From a virus: DNA of 39,859 bases. The stretch is taken from positions 1-39,859 of IMG/VR virus record IMGVR_UViG_3300035670_000550. One strand, 5' to 3'. The notes beneath the pieces were generated by a model. The model searched no databases and had not been told where the DNA came from. It worked only from the letters and a program-made list of their open reading frames with translations. Made by a program: the position numbers and the translations under genes. This document shows, one piece after another, positions 7,071-15,651 of the stretch (positions are counted from its first letter, which is position 1; every line of letters starts with the position of its first letter).

Positions 7071-8473
7071 GCAAGAACCCCTTCGAGGAGATGGTCGCCC
7101 GCTACGGGATGACCGAGGATGGCCCGGGCCTATTCGTGCGCGAGATCTTGGGCGCCGAGCCGGAGCCGTATCAGGATGACCTGCTGAGGGCCGTCGGGCG
7201 CGGCGAGCGGAAGATCTCGGTCCGCAGCGGCCACGGCACGGGCAAGTCGACCTCACTGAGCTGGGGCATGCTGTGGTTCGTGCTGTTTCGGTTTCCGAAC
7301 AAGGTGGTCGTGACGGCGCCGACGACGGCGCAACTCTACGACGCCCTGTTCGCGGAGCTGAAGCGATGGATCAACGAGCTGCCCGAGGCGCTCGCGGTGC
7401 TGCTCGAGGTGAAGACCGACCGCGTGGAGCTGGTCGCGGCGCCCAGCGAGGCGTTCATCTCGGCCCGCACGAGCCGCGCGGAGCAGCCAGAGGCGCTGGC
7501 CGGGGTTCACTCGGACAACGTCATGCTGGTGGTGGACGAGGCCAGCGGCGTGCCCGAGCAGGTCTTCGAGGCGGCGTCGGGCTCGATGTCTGGTCACAGC
7601 GCGACGACGATCTTGGCCGGGAACCCGACGCGGACGAGCGGCACGTTCTTTGAGACGCACACGCGGCTGGCGCAGCACTGGTACACGCTGCACTGGAGCT
7701 GCATCGACAGCAAGCGCGTCTCCAAGGAGTTCATCGAGGAGATGAAGACGCGCTACGGGGAGGACAGCAACGCATACCGCATCCGCGTGCTGGGCGAGTT
7801 CCCCCTCGGCGACGACGACACCATCATCCCCCTGCATCTGGCCGAGGCGGCCGTCGAGCGGGACGTGGCCCTCTCGGGCAACCTGCGCCCGATCTGGTCT
7901 CTGGACGTCGCGCGGTTCGGGAGCGACAGGACCGTGCTGGTGCGCCGGACGGGCAATGTGGTGACCGACGTCGAGGCGTGGCAGGGTCTGGACCTGATGG
8001 CCACGACGGGACGCGTGAAGGCGTACTTCGACGCCCTCCTGCCGAGCCAGCGCCCGAGCGAGATCTTGGTCGACAGCATCGGCCTCGGGTCGGGCGTCGT
8101 CGACCGCATGCGGGAGCTGGGCATGCCGGTGCGCGGCATCAACGTCAGCGAGGCGCCCGCCTTCGGGAATACGTACGCCAACCTGCGCACCGAGCTGATC
8201 TTCCGCGTGCGGGGGTGGCTCGAGCAGCGGACGGCGCGCCTGCCGAAGAACCCGGCGCTCTTGGCCGAGATGACGTCGATCCGCTACAGCTTCGGCTCGA
8301 CGGGCAAGGTGAAGGCGGAGAGCAAGGACGACATGCGGCGACGCGGTCTCCGGTCGCCGGACTTGGCTGACGCGCTCTTCCTGAGCTTCGCCGGGGACGC
8401 CGCGACGGCGCTGGGCACGCCATCCGCAAACTGGTCGCAGCCTATCCGCCGAAGGCTCAAGGGCGTCGCCTGA
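7067..8473 (+). CDS. terL: Terminase large subunit
   Basis: A 468-residue packaging motor. The N-terminal ATPase has Walker A S-G-H-G-T-G-K-S-T with K60 and Walker B V-V-D-E with D157/E158. The C-terminal RNase H-like nuclease has acidic residues D280 (S-L-D-V-A-R-F-G), D336 (V-D-S-I-G) and D432 (S-P-D-L-A-D-A). It cuts concatemers and pumps DNA through the portal. The start is GTG at 7067, coupled to the small subunit by a 4-nt overlap. Confidence 0.95.
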   Translation: MSKNPFEEMVARYGMTEDGPGLFVREILGAEPEPYQDDLLRAVGRGERKISVRSGHGTGKSTSLSWGMLWFVLFRFPNKVVVTAPTTAQLYDALFAELKRWINELPEALAVLLEVKTDRVELVAAPSEAFISARTSRAEQPEALAGVHSDNVMLVVDEASGVPEQVFEAASGSMSGHSATTILAGNPTRTSGTFFETHTRLAQHWYTLHWSCIDSKRVSKEFIEEMKTRYGEDSNAYRIRVLGEFPLGDDDTIIPLHLAEAAVERDVALSGNLRPIWSLDVARFGSDRTVLVRRTGNVVTDVEAWQGLDLMATTGRVKAYFDALLPSQRPSEILVDSIGLGSGVVDRMRELGMPVRGINVSEAPAFGNTYANLRTELIFRVRGWLEQRTARLPKNPALLAEMTSIRYSFGSTGKVKAESKDDMRRRGLRSPDLADALFLSFAGDAATALGTPSANWSQPIRRRLKGVA

Positions 8474-8512
8474 CGCGCGGCGGTAGCCAACGGCGCAGAG
8501 ATCTGGTAGTAT

Positions 8513-8527
8513 CCCCGCCAAGCGGGG
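8513..8527 (+). other. Small hairpin before the 8536 gene
   Basis: C-C-C-C-G-C, loop CAA, G-C-G-G-G-G forms a 6-bp stem in the 62-nt gap after the large terminase gene. The gap also holds TGGTAGTAT, which resembles an extended -10 element. It may be a weak terminator, an mRNA-processing hairpin or part of a promoter; nothing decides between these. Confidence 0.35.
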
Positions 8528-8535
8528 GTGCGACC

Positions 8536-8895
8536 ATGCAAGAGAAACGCTTTCTGGGCCTGATGGACATGATCGACGGGGGCGGCATGGGCCGCTCCGG
8601 TCAGACGTTTGAGGGCGGCCCGTTGTCGGGCTTCCTGAACGCTCTGGGCATCCGCCCGATGGGGTACATGGACCGCCTCGAGGCGGCTCAGCCGATGCCG
8701 CGCCCGATGATGGGCGGCAGCTCGATGGCGACGCCCGCGCCTGCTCCATTGACGCCGCCGATCATGCCGAAGGCTGGCGACATCACGATGAGCGTCCTGC
8801 CTCCGATGGGCGCAATGTCGGATGAGCAGCTCATGGCGATCATTCGTCAGGCGCTGGAGCGCGCGCCGTCGGCGATTGGGTACGGTCCCCGCTGA
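8536..8895 (+). CDS. Met/Pro/Gly-rich hypothetical virion-region protein
   Basis: A 119-residue protein that I do not recognise. It is unusually rich in methionine, glycine and proline, with a low-complexity middle and a short helical C-terminus (D-E-Q-L-M-A-I-I-R-Q-A-L). The N-terminus carries F-L-G-L-M-D-M, and residues further on R-P-M-G-Y-M-D-R. Both resemble the G-L-L-A-M-Q peptide found at the C-termini of the next two proteins. Its stop overlaps the transglycosylase start (TGATG). Possibly a minor virion or scaffolding-associated protein. Confidence 0.6.
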   Translation: MQEKRFLGLMDMIDGGGMGRSGQTFEGGPLSGFLNALGIRPMGYMDRLEAAQPMPRPMMGGSSMATPAPAPLTPPIMPKAGDITMSVLPPMGAMSDEQLMAIIRQALERAPSAIGYGPR

Positions 8896-9419
8896 TGGCA
8901 GAGCAGTTTGATCTCAAGGCCCTTCTGGACGCCCTGATCTACGCCGAGAGCGCGGGAGATCCGATGGCCGTGTCGAAGAAGGGCGCGGCTGGCCTGACGC
9001 AGCTCATGCCGGAGACGGCCATGGACCCGCGCGACGACGTCAGGAACATCTTCGACCGGGCCGAGGAGCGCGGGTATTCCGTGCCGGAGCGCACGGCGGC
9101 AGCGGCTCAGGGCCTGCTGTTCGAGCCCGACCTGAGTTACCTGATGGGCGACGACTATCTGCGCGCCATGCTCGATCTGACGGGCGGCGACATCGACCGC
9201 GCGCTGGCGGCCTACAATTGGGGTCCGACGAACGCCATCGGCTGGAGCGGCAAGTTCGAGGATCTTCCGGCGCAGTCGCAGGATTACATCCCCAAGATCC
9301 GCGCGAAATACGAAGAATTGACCGGGTCGGCGCTGCCGATGACCGGAACCTACGGCACGCAGCGCGTGACGTCACCGAGACCACAGCGGCGGCCCATCGG
9401 GCTGCTGGCGATGCAGTGA
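8895..9419 (+). CDS. Lytic transglycosylase (SLT-like)
   Basis: A 174-residue peptidoglycan-cleaving protein. Typical SLT motifs are seen: A-E-S-A-G-D-P with the catalytic glutamate E18, then K-G-A-A-G-L-T-Q-L-M-P, then A-A-Y-N-W-G-P and a final Y-I-P-K-I. There is no signal peptide, so it is more likely a virion-associated enzyme that opens the cell wall during DNA entry than the lysis enzyme, which is encoded at 15873-16538. The C-terminal tail ends in R-R-P-I-G-L-L-A-M-Q, a peptide repeated near the end of the next protein. Confidence 0.88.
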   Translation: MAEQFDLKALLDALIYAESAGDPMAVSKKGAAGLTQLMPETAMDPRDDVRNIFDRAEERGYSVPERTAAAAQGLLFEPDLSYLMGDDYLRAMLDLTGGDIDRALAAYNWGPTNAIGWSGKFEDLPAQSQDYIPKIRAKYEELTGSALPMTGTYGTQRVTSPRPQRRPIGLLAMQ

Positions 9420-9429
9420 GAGGCTGAGT

Positions 9430-11079
9430 ATGGCAGACGAACTTGAGCGCGCGCTACGCCAACGCGACATGGCACTCATGGCCGAGCCCCGCAGCCGGGG
9501 CGTCGCCCCACGCAAGCCGGGCATCATGGACTTGCCGGGCGGGATCGACGAGCGTCTGGCGCTGCTGAACCAGATTTTCAACCCGGTTGAGGCCATCGGC
9601 CAGTCCATGCGGGCTGGCGAGCGCATGATGTCGCCGGATATGGGCGGATACGACCGCGTGGCTGCCTTGGGCGACATGCTGTCTGGCGTGGCTGGCGTAG
9701 CTGGCCCTGCAGCCGTGGCGAGCCGTGCGTCCACCCCAGCCGCCGTGGCTGTTATGGAGGGCCTGCTCGGAGGATCGCCCACGACGCAGGCTGCGGGTGA
9801 CACTATGCGTGCGATTGGCCGTGATGTCGTCGAGCGCCTTAACCAGCCCGGACAGATGCCGACGACATACGCGAACCCTATTCCGGGCTTGTTGGTCGGT
9901 CAGCACAATCTGTCGCCGATGGGTGTCAAGGTCGCCAGCGACATTGGCGGCATTCCCATGCCTTCTATGGCAATCGCCAAGGCTGAAAATCCCCTCACCC
10001 GTTTCGGAGACATCACGCTACTCGCTGATCCTCGCATGGTGCAACCGTCTCGCACAACAAATGTGTGGCCGATTGATGCCTACACCGGGCGACAACCGCG
10101 CGGAGACCAGCAGTTCGTCAGCCAAGCTGAAGCCGCGAAGGCTATGAAGGCAGACCCAAACTTCGGTCATATGCGTGATGCGACGTACTGGATGGACGCG
10201 GCAAACAGTTTTGAAGACGCCGACAACATGATGAGGACCGCCCAGCTTGGCGTCCGTGAGGGGATTGACCCGTCGAAATACAATAGCATGTGGGACTACG
10301 TCAGCGACGTTAGGGCCAAGTTGGGATATCAGGCTTATGAAGATGTTCCGATGATGCCGGGGTTTGAGGCATTCGCAGACGTTGAGCGTGTGTTGTACCC
10401 AAAGGAGCCATTTACCGCATCAGGCAATCGAAGAAAGCCGGTTCCGTACACGCTTGACGCGGTGATGAACCGCATGGCCGCCGACAAGGCCTATACGGCT
10501 GGATCTGAGGGGTGGCATTACGGACCCAGCTCGTTCCGCGCGGCAGCAACGCCTAAGTTCAGGACGGCTGATGAAGTGAAAGCAGCGCGCGACCTCATTG
10601 TTCCGACCGATCAGTTTGAAGGCGTGAAAAACGCATTTACCGACGCCTACGACACGGTTCGCGGCGACCTAGAGCAATACGCCAAAGACCCTCGGGCTGT
10701 GTATAGTTCCCCAGAAGCAATGGATGAGATCGCGAGGGGTGGAAGCGCGAATTGGTTCGGAAACGTGCCTGCAGAAGTGCGCGGGTATGTCGAGCAACTG
10801 GCCAGCACGGCGAGAAAGATGCCGACTGAGTACTTTGAGGCAAAGCCAAGCGTGGCTTACGCGCTCGGAGATTTCCCGGCGGCGCTTGTCCCATCTAACG
10901 CCACCGATACGGCAAATCTTTTGCGAAAGGCAGGTGTGCGGGATGTTTTGACTTACGGCTCCGATGTTGACCGAGCCGACCTCATTCGGCGCTTTCCAAA
11001 CTTGATGTTTTCGCTGGGCGCGGGCGCAGGCGTGCCGCTCGGCCTACTCGCCATGCAGCCCGAAGAGGAGCAATATTGA
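9430..11079 (+). CDS. Polyvalent-type protein with H-N-L-S...F-G-D-I-T-L domain
   Basis: A 549-residue protein. The segment H-N-L-S, then [13 protein letters not shown] and F-G-D-I-T-L resembles a domain I associate with large polyvalent proteins that phages and conjugative elements carry in with their DNA. This is recognition from memory, not a search. The first ~130 residues are Ala/Gly-rich and helical, and the last end in [10 protein letters not shown] plus an acidic tail. From about 9840 to 11070 the codon use is visibly less G+C-biased than in the neighbours, a hint of separate acquisition. A virion-delivered effector is plausible. The SD is weak (GAGGCTGAG). Confidence 0.6.
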   Translation: MADELERALRQRDMALMAEPRSRGVAPRKPGIMDLPGGIDERLALLNQIFNPVEAIGQSMRAGERMMSPDMGGYDRVAALGDMLSGVAGVAGPAAVASRASTPAAVAVMEGLLGGSPTTQAAGDTMRAIGRDVVERLNQPGQMPTTYANPIPGLLVGQHNLSPMGVKVASDIGGIPMPSMAIAKAENPLTRFGDITLLADPRMVQPSRTTNVWPIDAYTGRQPRGDQQFVSQAEAAKAMKADPNFGHMRDATYWMDAANSFEDADNMMRTAQLGVREGIDPSKYNSMWDYVSDVRAKLGYQAYEDVPMMPGFEAFADVERVLYPKEPFTASGNRRKPVPYTLDAVMNRMAADKAYTAGSEGWHYGPSSFRAAATPKFRTADEVKAARDLIVPTDQFEGVKNAFTDAYDTVRGDLEQYAKDPRAVYSSPEAMDEIARGGSANWFGNVPAEVRGYVEQLASTARKMPTEYFEAKPSVAYALGDFPAALVPSNATDTANLLRKAGVRDVLTYGSDVDRADLIRRFPNLMFSLGAGAGVPLGLLAMQPEEEQY

Positions 11080-11216
11080 TGCCGCTGAAAAAAGGTTCGT
11101 CGCAGAAGGTGATCTCGGCCAACATCAAGACCGAGATGAAGGCGGGCAAGCCCCAGAAGCAGGCCATCGCCATCGCCCTCAGCAAGGCCGGTAAGGCCAA
11201 GAAGGGGAAGAAGTGA
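11079..11216 (+). CDS. Small basic protein, DUF6496-like
   Basis: A 45-residue, lysine-rich protein beginning M-P-L-K-K-G-S-S and containing [15 protein letters not shown]. This is the pattern of the small DUF6496 family common in phage structural regions. It starts at a TGATG overlap with the preceding stop and ends in another TGATG overlap. Strong positive charge suggests binding to DNA or RNA, perhaps packaged with the genome; the family's function is unknown. Confidence 0.8.
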   Translation: MPLKKGSSQKVISANIKTEMKAGKPQKQAIAIALSKAGKAKKGKK

Positions 11217-11365
11217 TGGCCAAGGGTCTCTACGCCAACATCCATGCCAAGCGCGAGCGTATCAAAGCCGGATCTGGCGAGAAGATGCGAAAGCCGGGCA
11301 CCAAGGGCGCCCCCACGGCGGCCGCCTTCAAGGCGTCGGCCAAGACGGCGAAGAAGGGCAAGTGA
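11216..11365 (+). CDS. Small basic protein of the L-Y-A-N-I-H-A-K type
   Basis: A 49-residue protein with G-L-Y-A-N-I-H-A-K-R-E-R-I and K-P-G-T-K-G-A-P-T-A-A-A-F. This arrangement is common in phages next to DUF6496-type genes. It is coupled by TGATG at both ends. It is highly basic and probably disordered. Function is unknown; nucleic-acid binding or a virion role is an inference from charge and position. Confidence 0.78.
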   Translation: MAKGLYANIHAKRERIKAGSGEKMRKPGTKGAPTAAAFKASAKTAKKGK

Positions 11366-11625
11366 TGGCTAAAGACACGAAACTGGCGCGGGCGGGCGTT
11401 TCGGGGTATAACAAGCCAAAGCGCACGCCCAGCCACCCGACGAAAAGCCACGTCGTCGTGGCCAAGTCGGGCGACGAGACGAAGACGATCCGCTTCGGCC
11501 AGCAGGGCGTGAGCGGTTCGCCGGAGGGGACGAAACGCAACGCGGCGTTCAAGGCGAGGCACGCCCAGAACATCGCCAAGGGCAAGATGTCTGCGGCGTA
11601 CTGGGCCAACAAGGTGAAGTGGTGA
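11365..11625 (+). CDS. Small basic protein with W-A-N-K-V-K-W end
   Basis: An 86-residue basic protein with N-K-P-K-R-T-P-S-H-P-T-K-S-H-V-V-V-A-K near the N-terminus, I-R-F-G-Q-Q-G-V in the middle and M-S-A-A-Y-W-A-N-K-V-K-W at the end. It belongs to a family seen repeatedly in phages (I think DUF6321, unverified). The ATG at 11365 overlaps the preceding stop, and an in-frame GTG 3 nt upstream is less likely. It is the third of three consecutive small basic genes. Confidence 0.75.
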   Translation: MAKDTKLARAGVSGYNKPKRTPSHPTKSHVVVAKSGDETKTIRFGQQGVSGSPEGTKRNAAFKARHAQNIAKGKMSAAYWANKVKW

Positions 11626-11626
11626 G

Positions 11627-12253
11627 ATGACCATCGCGACGTATGACGAGCTGAAGGCGGCCGTGGCGGACTTCTTGAACCGCGACGACCTGACGTCTGT
11701 CGTGCCGACGTTTATCCGCCTCGCAGAGAGCCGGATCGACCGGGATGTGCGTCACTGGCGCATGGAAAAGCGCAGCACGGCCGAGCTGGACACGCAGTAC
11801 AGCGCGATCCCGTCCGACTTCCTGCAGCCCATCCGCCTGCAGATCACCGACGCGCCGACCAGCGAGGTCGCGCCGATCAGCACGGCCCAAATGCTGCAAC
11901 TGCGCGGTGAGCGCAACGACCGCGTGGGCCGCCCGACGAACTACGCGCTGACGGCAGGCGGCCTCGAGCTGTATCCGACGCCGGATTTGACCTACAATGC
12001 GTCGCTTGTGTACTACGGCCGCGTGCCCGCGCTGTCCGGCAGCAATGCGACCAACTGGCTCCTGACCGAGGCGCCCGACGTTTACCTGTATGGGGCTCTG
12101 GTCCACTCGGCCCCCTACCTGAAGGATGATGCCCGCATTCAGGTCTGGGAAGCCCTGTTTGCGCAGGGCCTCAATAACCTGAACACCAGCTCGAGCGACG
12201 CCAAGTACGGCGGATCTGGGCTTGTCATGAAACCCAAGCGAGGTGCGCCATGA
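11627..12253 (+). CDS. Head-tail adaptor (connector) protein
   Basis: A 208-residue protein beginning T-Y-D-E-L-K-A-A-V-A-D-F-L-N-R-D-D-L, with F-I-R-L-A-E-S-R-I-D-R-D-V, G-G-L-E-L-Y-P-T-P and L-Y-G-A-L-V-H-S-A-P-Y-L. This is the recognisable pattern of phage adaptor proteins that bind the portal ring in SU10/P22-type heads. It would connect the portal to the tail proteins encoded downstream. It is coupled to the next gene by ATGA. Confidence 0.82.
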   Translation: MTIATYDELKAAVADFLNRDDLTSVVPTFIRLAESRIDRDVRHWRMEKRSTAELDTQYSAIPSDFLQPIRLQITDAPTSEVAPISTAQMLQLRGERNDRVGRPTNYALTAGGLELYPTPDLTYNASLVYYGRVPALSGSNATNWLLTEAPDVYLYGALVHSAPYLKDDARIQVWEALFAQGLNNLNTSSSDAKYGGSGLVMKPKRGAP

Positions 12254-12630
12254 GCTTTACCAACGATCTCGAGACCCGCGTCCTGCAGTGGGCGCTCACC
12301 AACGGCTCCCCGACCCGCCCGACGGCGTGGTATGTCGGCCTGTTCACGGCTGCACCCGGCGAGACCGGCGGCGGCACCGAGGTGTCCGGCAATGCCTACG
12401 TCCGCAAGGCCGTGACGTTCACGGTCTCCGGCGACACGGCCAGCAACAACGCCGCCATCGAATGGCCGACGGCCACGGGTAGCTGGGGCACGATCACGCA
12501 CGTCGCCGTCTTCGACGCGGATACCTCGGGCAACATGCTGGCCTACGCCGAACTGACCGCGTCCAAGACCATCTCGACCGGGGACGTCCTGCGTATCCCG
12601 TCGGGCGATCTTGACGTGACGCTGAACTGA
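12250..12630 (+). CDS. Minor tail/fibre-type structural protein
   Basis: A 126-residue beta-rich protein with T-A-W-Y-V-G-L-F-T-A-A-P-G-E followed by a G-G-G-T-E-V stretch and N-A-Y-V-R-K-A-V-T-F. This pattern recurs in short phage tail-fibre or neck proteins of unknown detail. It overlaps the adaptor gene (ATGA) and precedes a collar-domain fibre gene, so a place on the tail surface is likely. Confidence 0.68.
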   Translation: MSFTNDLETRVLQWALTNGSPTRPTAWYVGLFTAAPGETGGGTEVSGNAYVRKAVTFTVSGDTASNNAAIEWPTATGSWGTITHVAVFDADTSGNMLAYAELTASKTISTGDVLRIPSGDLDVTLN

Positions 12631-12640
12631 TAGGTGAGAG

Positions 12641-13180
12641 ATGGCGACCATTGTCACACGGGCCGGGAAGGGTTCGCCTCTCACGCATGCGGAGGTGGAC
12701 GCTAACTTCACCAATCTGAACGCTGACGTGACGCCAGCGGGCGCCGTGGCTCATTTTGCCATGAACACGGCCCCGACGGGCTGGCTGAAGGCAAACGGCG
12801 CTGCGGTCTCTCGGACGACTTACGCCGCTCTGTTCTCTGCCATCGGAACGACATTTGGGGCTGGCAACGGGTCAACGACGTTCAACTTGCCTGATCTTCG
12901 GGGTCGCTTCACCCGTAACTGGGCGGATGATGGCAGCATCGACAGCGGGCGTTCTTTCGGCTCCACTCAGGCCACGCGGGTGAATAACATCCAGACGATC
13001 ACGTCCATAACTGGGTATGACATTTTTTCTGCCTCAACCACCATCAACGATAACGGCGCAACAAGTGTTAGAATTTACACTGGTGGCGGAAGCGGGACAA
13101 ACTACTCTCTCACTTTCGCCAAAAAGGGCGGAGACACTTACCCGGACAACATTGCCCTTTTGGCCTGCATCAAGTTCTGA
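12641..13180 (+). CDS. Tail collar-domain fibre protein
   Basis: A 179-residue protein. The start resembles a fibre attachment segment (L-T-H-A-E-V-D-A-N-F-T-N-L-N). A phage tail-collar domain follows: P-A-G-A-V-A-H-F, P-T-G-W-L-K-A-N-G-A-A-V-S-R-T-T-Y-A-A-L-F, and F-N-L-P-D-L-R-G-R-F. The C-terminus is beta-rich and variable, ending A-L-L-A-C-I-K-F. Such proteins are short receptor-binding fibres. The next gene looks like its assembly partner. Confidence 0.85.
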   Translation: MATIVTRAGKGSPLTHAEVDANFTNLNADVTPAGAVAHFAMNTAPTGWLKANGAAVSRTTYAALFSAIGTTFGAGNGSTTFNLPDLRGRFTRNWADDGSIDSGRSFGSTQATRVNNIQTITSITGYDIFSASTTINDNGATSVRIYTGGGSGTNYSLTFAKKGGDTYPDNIALLACIKF

Positions 13181-13188
13181 GGTGAACC

Positions 13189-13557
13189 ATGAAAGTCTAC
13201 CAGACGGACAGAGACGGCTTCTTCTGCCATGAGACTTTCGCTGACCCAGATCCGCTGGATGTCGGCAACTGGCTTGTGCCTGCTGGGTGCGTGACGCAGG
13301 AGCCGCCGCCTCTTTCAGGGGGCCAGAGGGCAAGGTTTGTTGACGGTGCTTGGGTCATCGTTGAGCCTGAGCCCGTCCCAGAGCCGGAGCCGGAACGCCC
13401 GCCGACCCGAGAGCAGATTGAGCAAATGCGCCGTGGTGCCTATACGGAAGAGGCGGACCCCATGTTTTTCATGGCCCAGCGCGGCGAAGCCACCGTCGAA
13501 GAATGGATGGCAAAAGTGGCTGAGATCAAAGCACGCTACCCATATCCGGCGGAGTAG
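13189..13557 (+). CDS. Tail fibre assembly-type protein with E-A-D-P C-terminal module
   Basis: A 122-residue protein. The N-terminal half is beta-like, the middle is a Pro/Glu linker (P-E-P-V-P-E-P-E-P-E), and the C-terminus has Y-T-E-E-A-D-P-M-F-F followed by R-Y-P-Y-P-A-E. That last module is shared with the protein at 15305-15643. The location right after a fibre gene is typical of fibre chaperones. An SD (GAGGTGA) precedes the ATG. Confidence 0.7.
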   Translation: MKVYQTDRDGFFCHETFADPDPLDVGNWLVPAGCVTQEPPPLSGGQRARFVDGAWVIVEPEPVPEPEPERPPTREQIEQMRRGAYTEEADPMFFMAQRGEATVEEWMAKVAEIKARYPYPAE

Positions 13558-13589
13558 ATCTCGACGCCTGCGGGCGGGAGGAGTAGAGC

Positions 13590-14480
13590 ATGGCGCTTCC
13601 GTACTACGTCGAGCCTGAGTACTGGCTTGAGGGCTACGCCGAAGGCGACGCCAAGATCGCTGCTGCCGCGACGAGCGCGACGTCTTCGGTTCAGGTTTCG
13701 GCTGGCCTTCTGTTCGAGGTGCAGGCCACTGCTTCGGCGGATGTGTCTGCCCAGTCTCAGGCGCAGATCGTTCAGCAGGCCGCCGCGCAGGCGTCTGCCG
13801 CCGCAGATGCGACGGCCAGTGCCGAGCGCGTCGCACAGGCGGCAGCAACCGTATCTGCAGCATCGACGGGCACGGTGGGCGCCGAGCGGATCGCCGAGGT
13901 TTCGGCAGACGTGGCGGCCCTTTCGGCTGTGTCAGCAGACGTCGAGCGTGTTCTGTCTGCAGATGCCACGGTATCTGCGGCGTCCGCAGCGTCGGCGCAG
14001 GTTGTGTCTGTTCTTTCCGCAAATGCGGAAGTGGCCGTGACGTCGGCGACATCCGCGTCGGCCCAGCAGATCTACCAGACGAGCGCAGCCATGGCCGCGA
14101 TGACGTCTGTGTCTTTGGCGGCGGAACGCATTCAGCAGCCTTTCGTTCTCATCGTCGGTCAAGCTGCAGTCACGGCGAACCTCGAGGCCGTGTACCTGAC
14201 TGGCGCTCATGCCCAGTGCGCGGCAAGTTTTACCGCCGCAGGGCAAAAGGTTTTGCGGGCTGGCGCGCTGGCATCTATTTCTGCTATACTCACCAGCAAC
14301 GCCACCCTCAAATGGGAGGGTGCAGCGGCGCAGGACGAGGATTGGACGGGTCAGGGCGCGACACCCAGCGACTGGACCCCGCAAGCGGCAACGAGTGAAA
14401 TCTGGGCCACCCAGACAGCGGCGGCAGAGAATTGGACACCAGCGACGCCTCCTTCGGGGTCTTGGTCGCAAGCATCGTGA
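13590..14480 (+). CDS. Ala/Ser/Val repeat protein with ten-residue Trp repeats
   Basis: A 296-residue low-complexity structural protein with a strong SD (GGAGGAG). Residues about 20-200 are Ala/Ser/Val-rich with a roughly 20-residue periodicity marked by E-R-V or E-R-I. The last ~50 residues carry five tryptophans spaced exactly ten residues apart (D-W, D-W, I-W, N-W, S-W). It lies between two fibre/assembly pairs, so a fibre shaft or decoration role is likely. I cannot assign a family. Confidence 0.65.
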   Translation: MALPYYVEPEYWLEGYAEGDAKIAAAATSATSSVQVSAGLLFEVQATASADVSAQSQAQIVQQAAAQASAAADATASAERVAQAAATVSAASTGTVGAERIAEVSADVAALSAVSADVERVLSADATVSAASAASAQVVSVLSANAEVAVTSATSASAQQIYQTSAAMAAMTSVSLAAERIQQPFVLIVGQAAVTANLEAVYLTGAHAQCAASFTAAGQKVLRAGALASISAILTSNATLKWEGAAAQDEDWTGQGATPSDWTPQAATSEIWATQTAAAENWTPATPPSGSWSQAS

Positions 14481-14489
14481 AGGTGACGC

Positions 14490-15305
14490 ATGGCAGATAC
14501 CACCACAACCACGTTTGGGCTTGTGAAGCCAGAGGTTGGCGCATCTGCGGACACGTGGGGCGGCAAGATCAACGAGGATCTCGACAAGCTTGACGATCTG
14601 CTTGACGGCACGACGGCCATCAAGCCGAACCTGACCGAGGGCCAGTGGAAAGTCGGCGGCACGGCTGTCACCGCGACTGCTGCCGAATTGAACATCCTCG
14701 ACGGCGTGACCGCGACGACCGCCGAATTGAACATCCTTGACGGCGTGACGGCGACCGCTTCCGAACTGAACATCCTCGATGGCGTGACCGCTACGACGGC
14801 TGAGTTGAATATCCTTGACGGCGTGACCGCGACGACCGCCGAATTGAACATCCTTGACGGCGTGACGGCGACGGCCGCCGAACTTAACGTCTTGGACGGT
14901 ATCGCTGGCATAGCTTCTCAGGCTGAAGCCGAGGCGGGCACAGCTACAGACAAACTCATGACGCCAGCGCGTGTCGCTCAGGCGATTGAGGCTTTGACAC
15001 CGACCGTTGACCCAACGTCCGAACAGGTAGGGAGCGCGACCGCAGGTATTGCGTACGGGGCGGTCGGAACGTATGCGTATCTGGCGTCATCGGGGACCAT
15101 TGCGGGTTCGACGACGTTGGCCTCACCCGGCGGGACGGTGGCAGGATCTAGCTTGGTCGCTGCGGGTCCGTATGCAATGGAAGGCACCCCCGGCTACAGT
15201 ATGCACGGCTCCACCTTGTCTGGCACATGGCGCTGCATGGGTTACGCCCATAACACGTCTACCTCTGCTCGGCGCGTCGGTTCAATCTTTCTGAGGATTT
15301 CGTGA
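14490..15305 (+). CDS. Tail fibre with six 13-residue repeats
   Basis: A 271-residue protein beginning [12 protein letters not shown], a common fibre N-terminus. Six tandem copies of [13 protein letters not shown] occupy residues 63-140; this repeat is widespread in trimeric phage fibres. The C-terminal third is Gly/Ser/Thr-rich and beta-like. It would form a host-recognising shaft and tip. It overlaps the next gene (TGATG), which encodes a putative assembly partner. Confidence 0.82.
   Translation: MADTTTTTFGLVKPEVGASADTWGGKINEDLDKLDDLLDGTTAIKPNLTEGQWKVGGTAVTATAAELNILDGVTATTAELNILDGVTATASELNILDGVTATTAELNILDGVTATTAELNILDGVTATAAELNVLDGIAGIASQAEAEAGTATDKLMTPARVAQAIEALTPTVDPTSEQVGSATAGIAYGAVGTYAYLASSGTIAGSTTLASPGGTVAGSSLVAAGPYAMEGTPGYSMHGSTLSGTWRCMGYAHNTSTSARRVGSIFLRIS
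14676..14909 (+). repeat. 39-bp in-frame tandem repeat x6
   Basis: Six copies of a 39-bp unit start at 14676, 14715, 14754, 14793, 14832 and 14871. Copies 2 and 5 are identical over all 39 bp; the others differ mostly at third codon positions, and the last copy is more divergent. The array encodes the fibre shaft repeat. It can expand or contract by slippage or recombination without a frame change. Confidence 0.92.
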
Positions 15306-15643
15306 TGGACATTCGTAACCCGGTCTTTACCGCAGACAACCGCATCGATTGCGAGGTTAAGCACCCCGCCTACGGCTGGATACCATTCACGGCAGACCCT
15401 AACGATGTAGAGCCCCACGGGCGAGAGATCTACGCAAGAGCTTTGGCCGTCGGCCCGGCAGCTTACGCCGCACCTCCTGTAGTTCCCCCCGCCAAGGCAG
15501 AACAGGAAGCCAAGCGTCACGCAGCCTACACCGAAGAAGCCGATCCCTTGTATTTCAAGTGGCAGGCTGGTGAAGGCACCGAGGAAGAGTGGCTTGCCAA
15601 GCGTCAGGAAATCCGTGACCGTTACCCCTACCCGGCTGAGTGA
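15305..15643 (+). CDS. Second fibre assembly-type protein
   Basis: A 112-residue protein. The C-terminus has Y-T-E-E-A-D-P-L-Y-F-K-W-Q-A-G and ends R-Y-P-Y-P-A-E, nearly the same module as in the 13189-13557 protein. The N-terminal half differs (D-N-R-I-D-C-E-V, G-W-I-P-F-T-A-D-P) and resembles segments that contact fibre tips. It follows the repeat fibre, making a second fibre/partner pair. The ATG at 15305 overlaps the preceding stop. Confidence 0.72.
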   Translation: MDIRNPVFTADNRIDCEVKHPAYGWIPFTADPNDVEPHGREIYARALAVGPAAYAAPPVVPPAKAEQEAKRHAAYTEEADPLYFKWQAGEGTEEEWLAKRQEIRDRYPYPAE

Positions 15644-15651
15644 GGACTGCA

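Noticed and set aside
14676-14909. Possible CRISPR array
   Set aside because: The repeats are contiguous without spacers and encode an in-frame fibre repeat.
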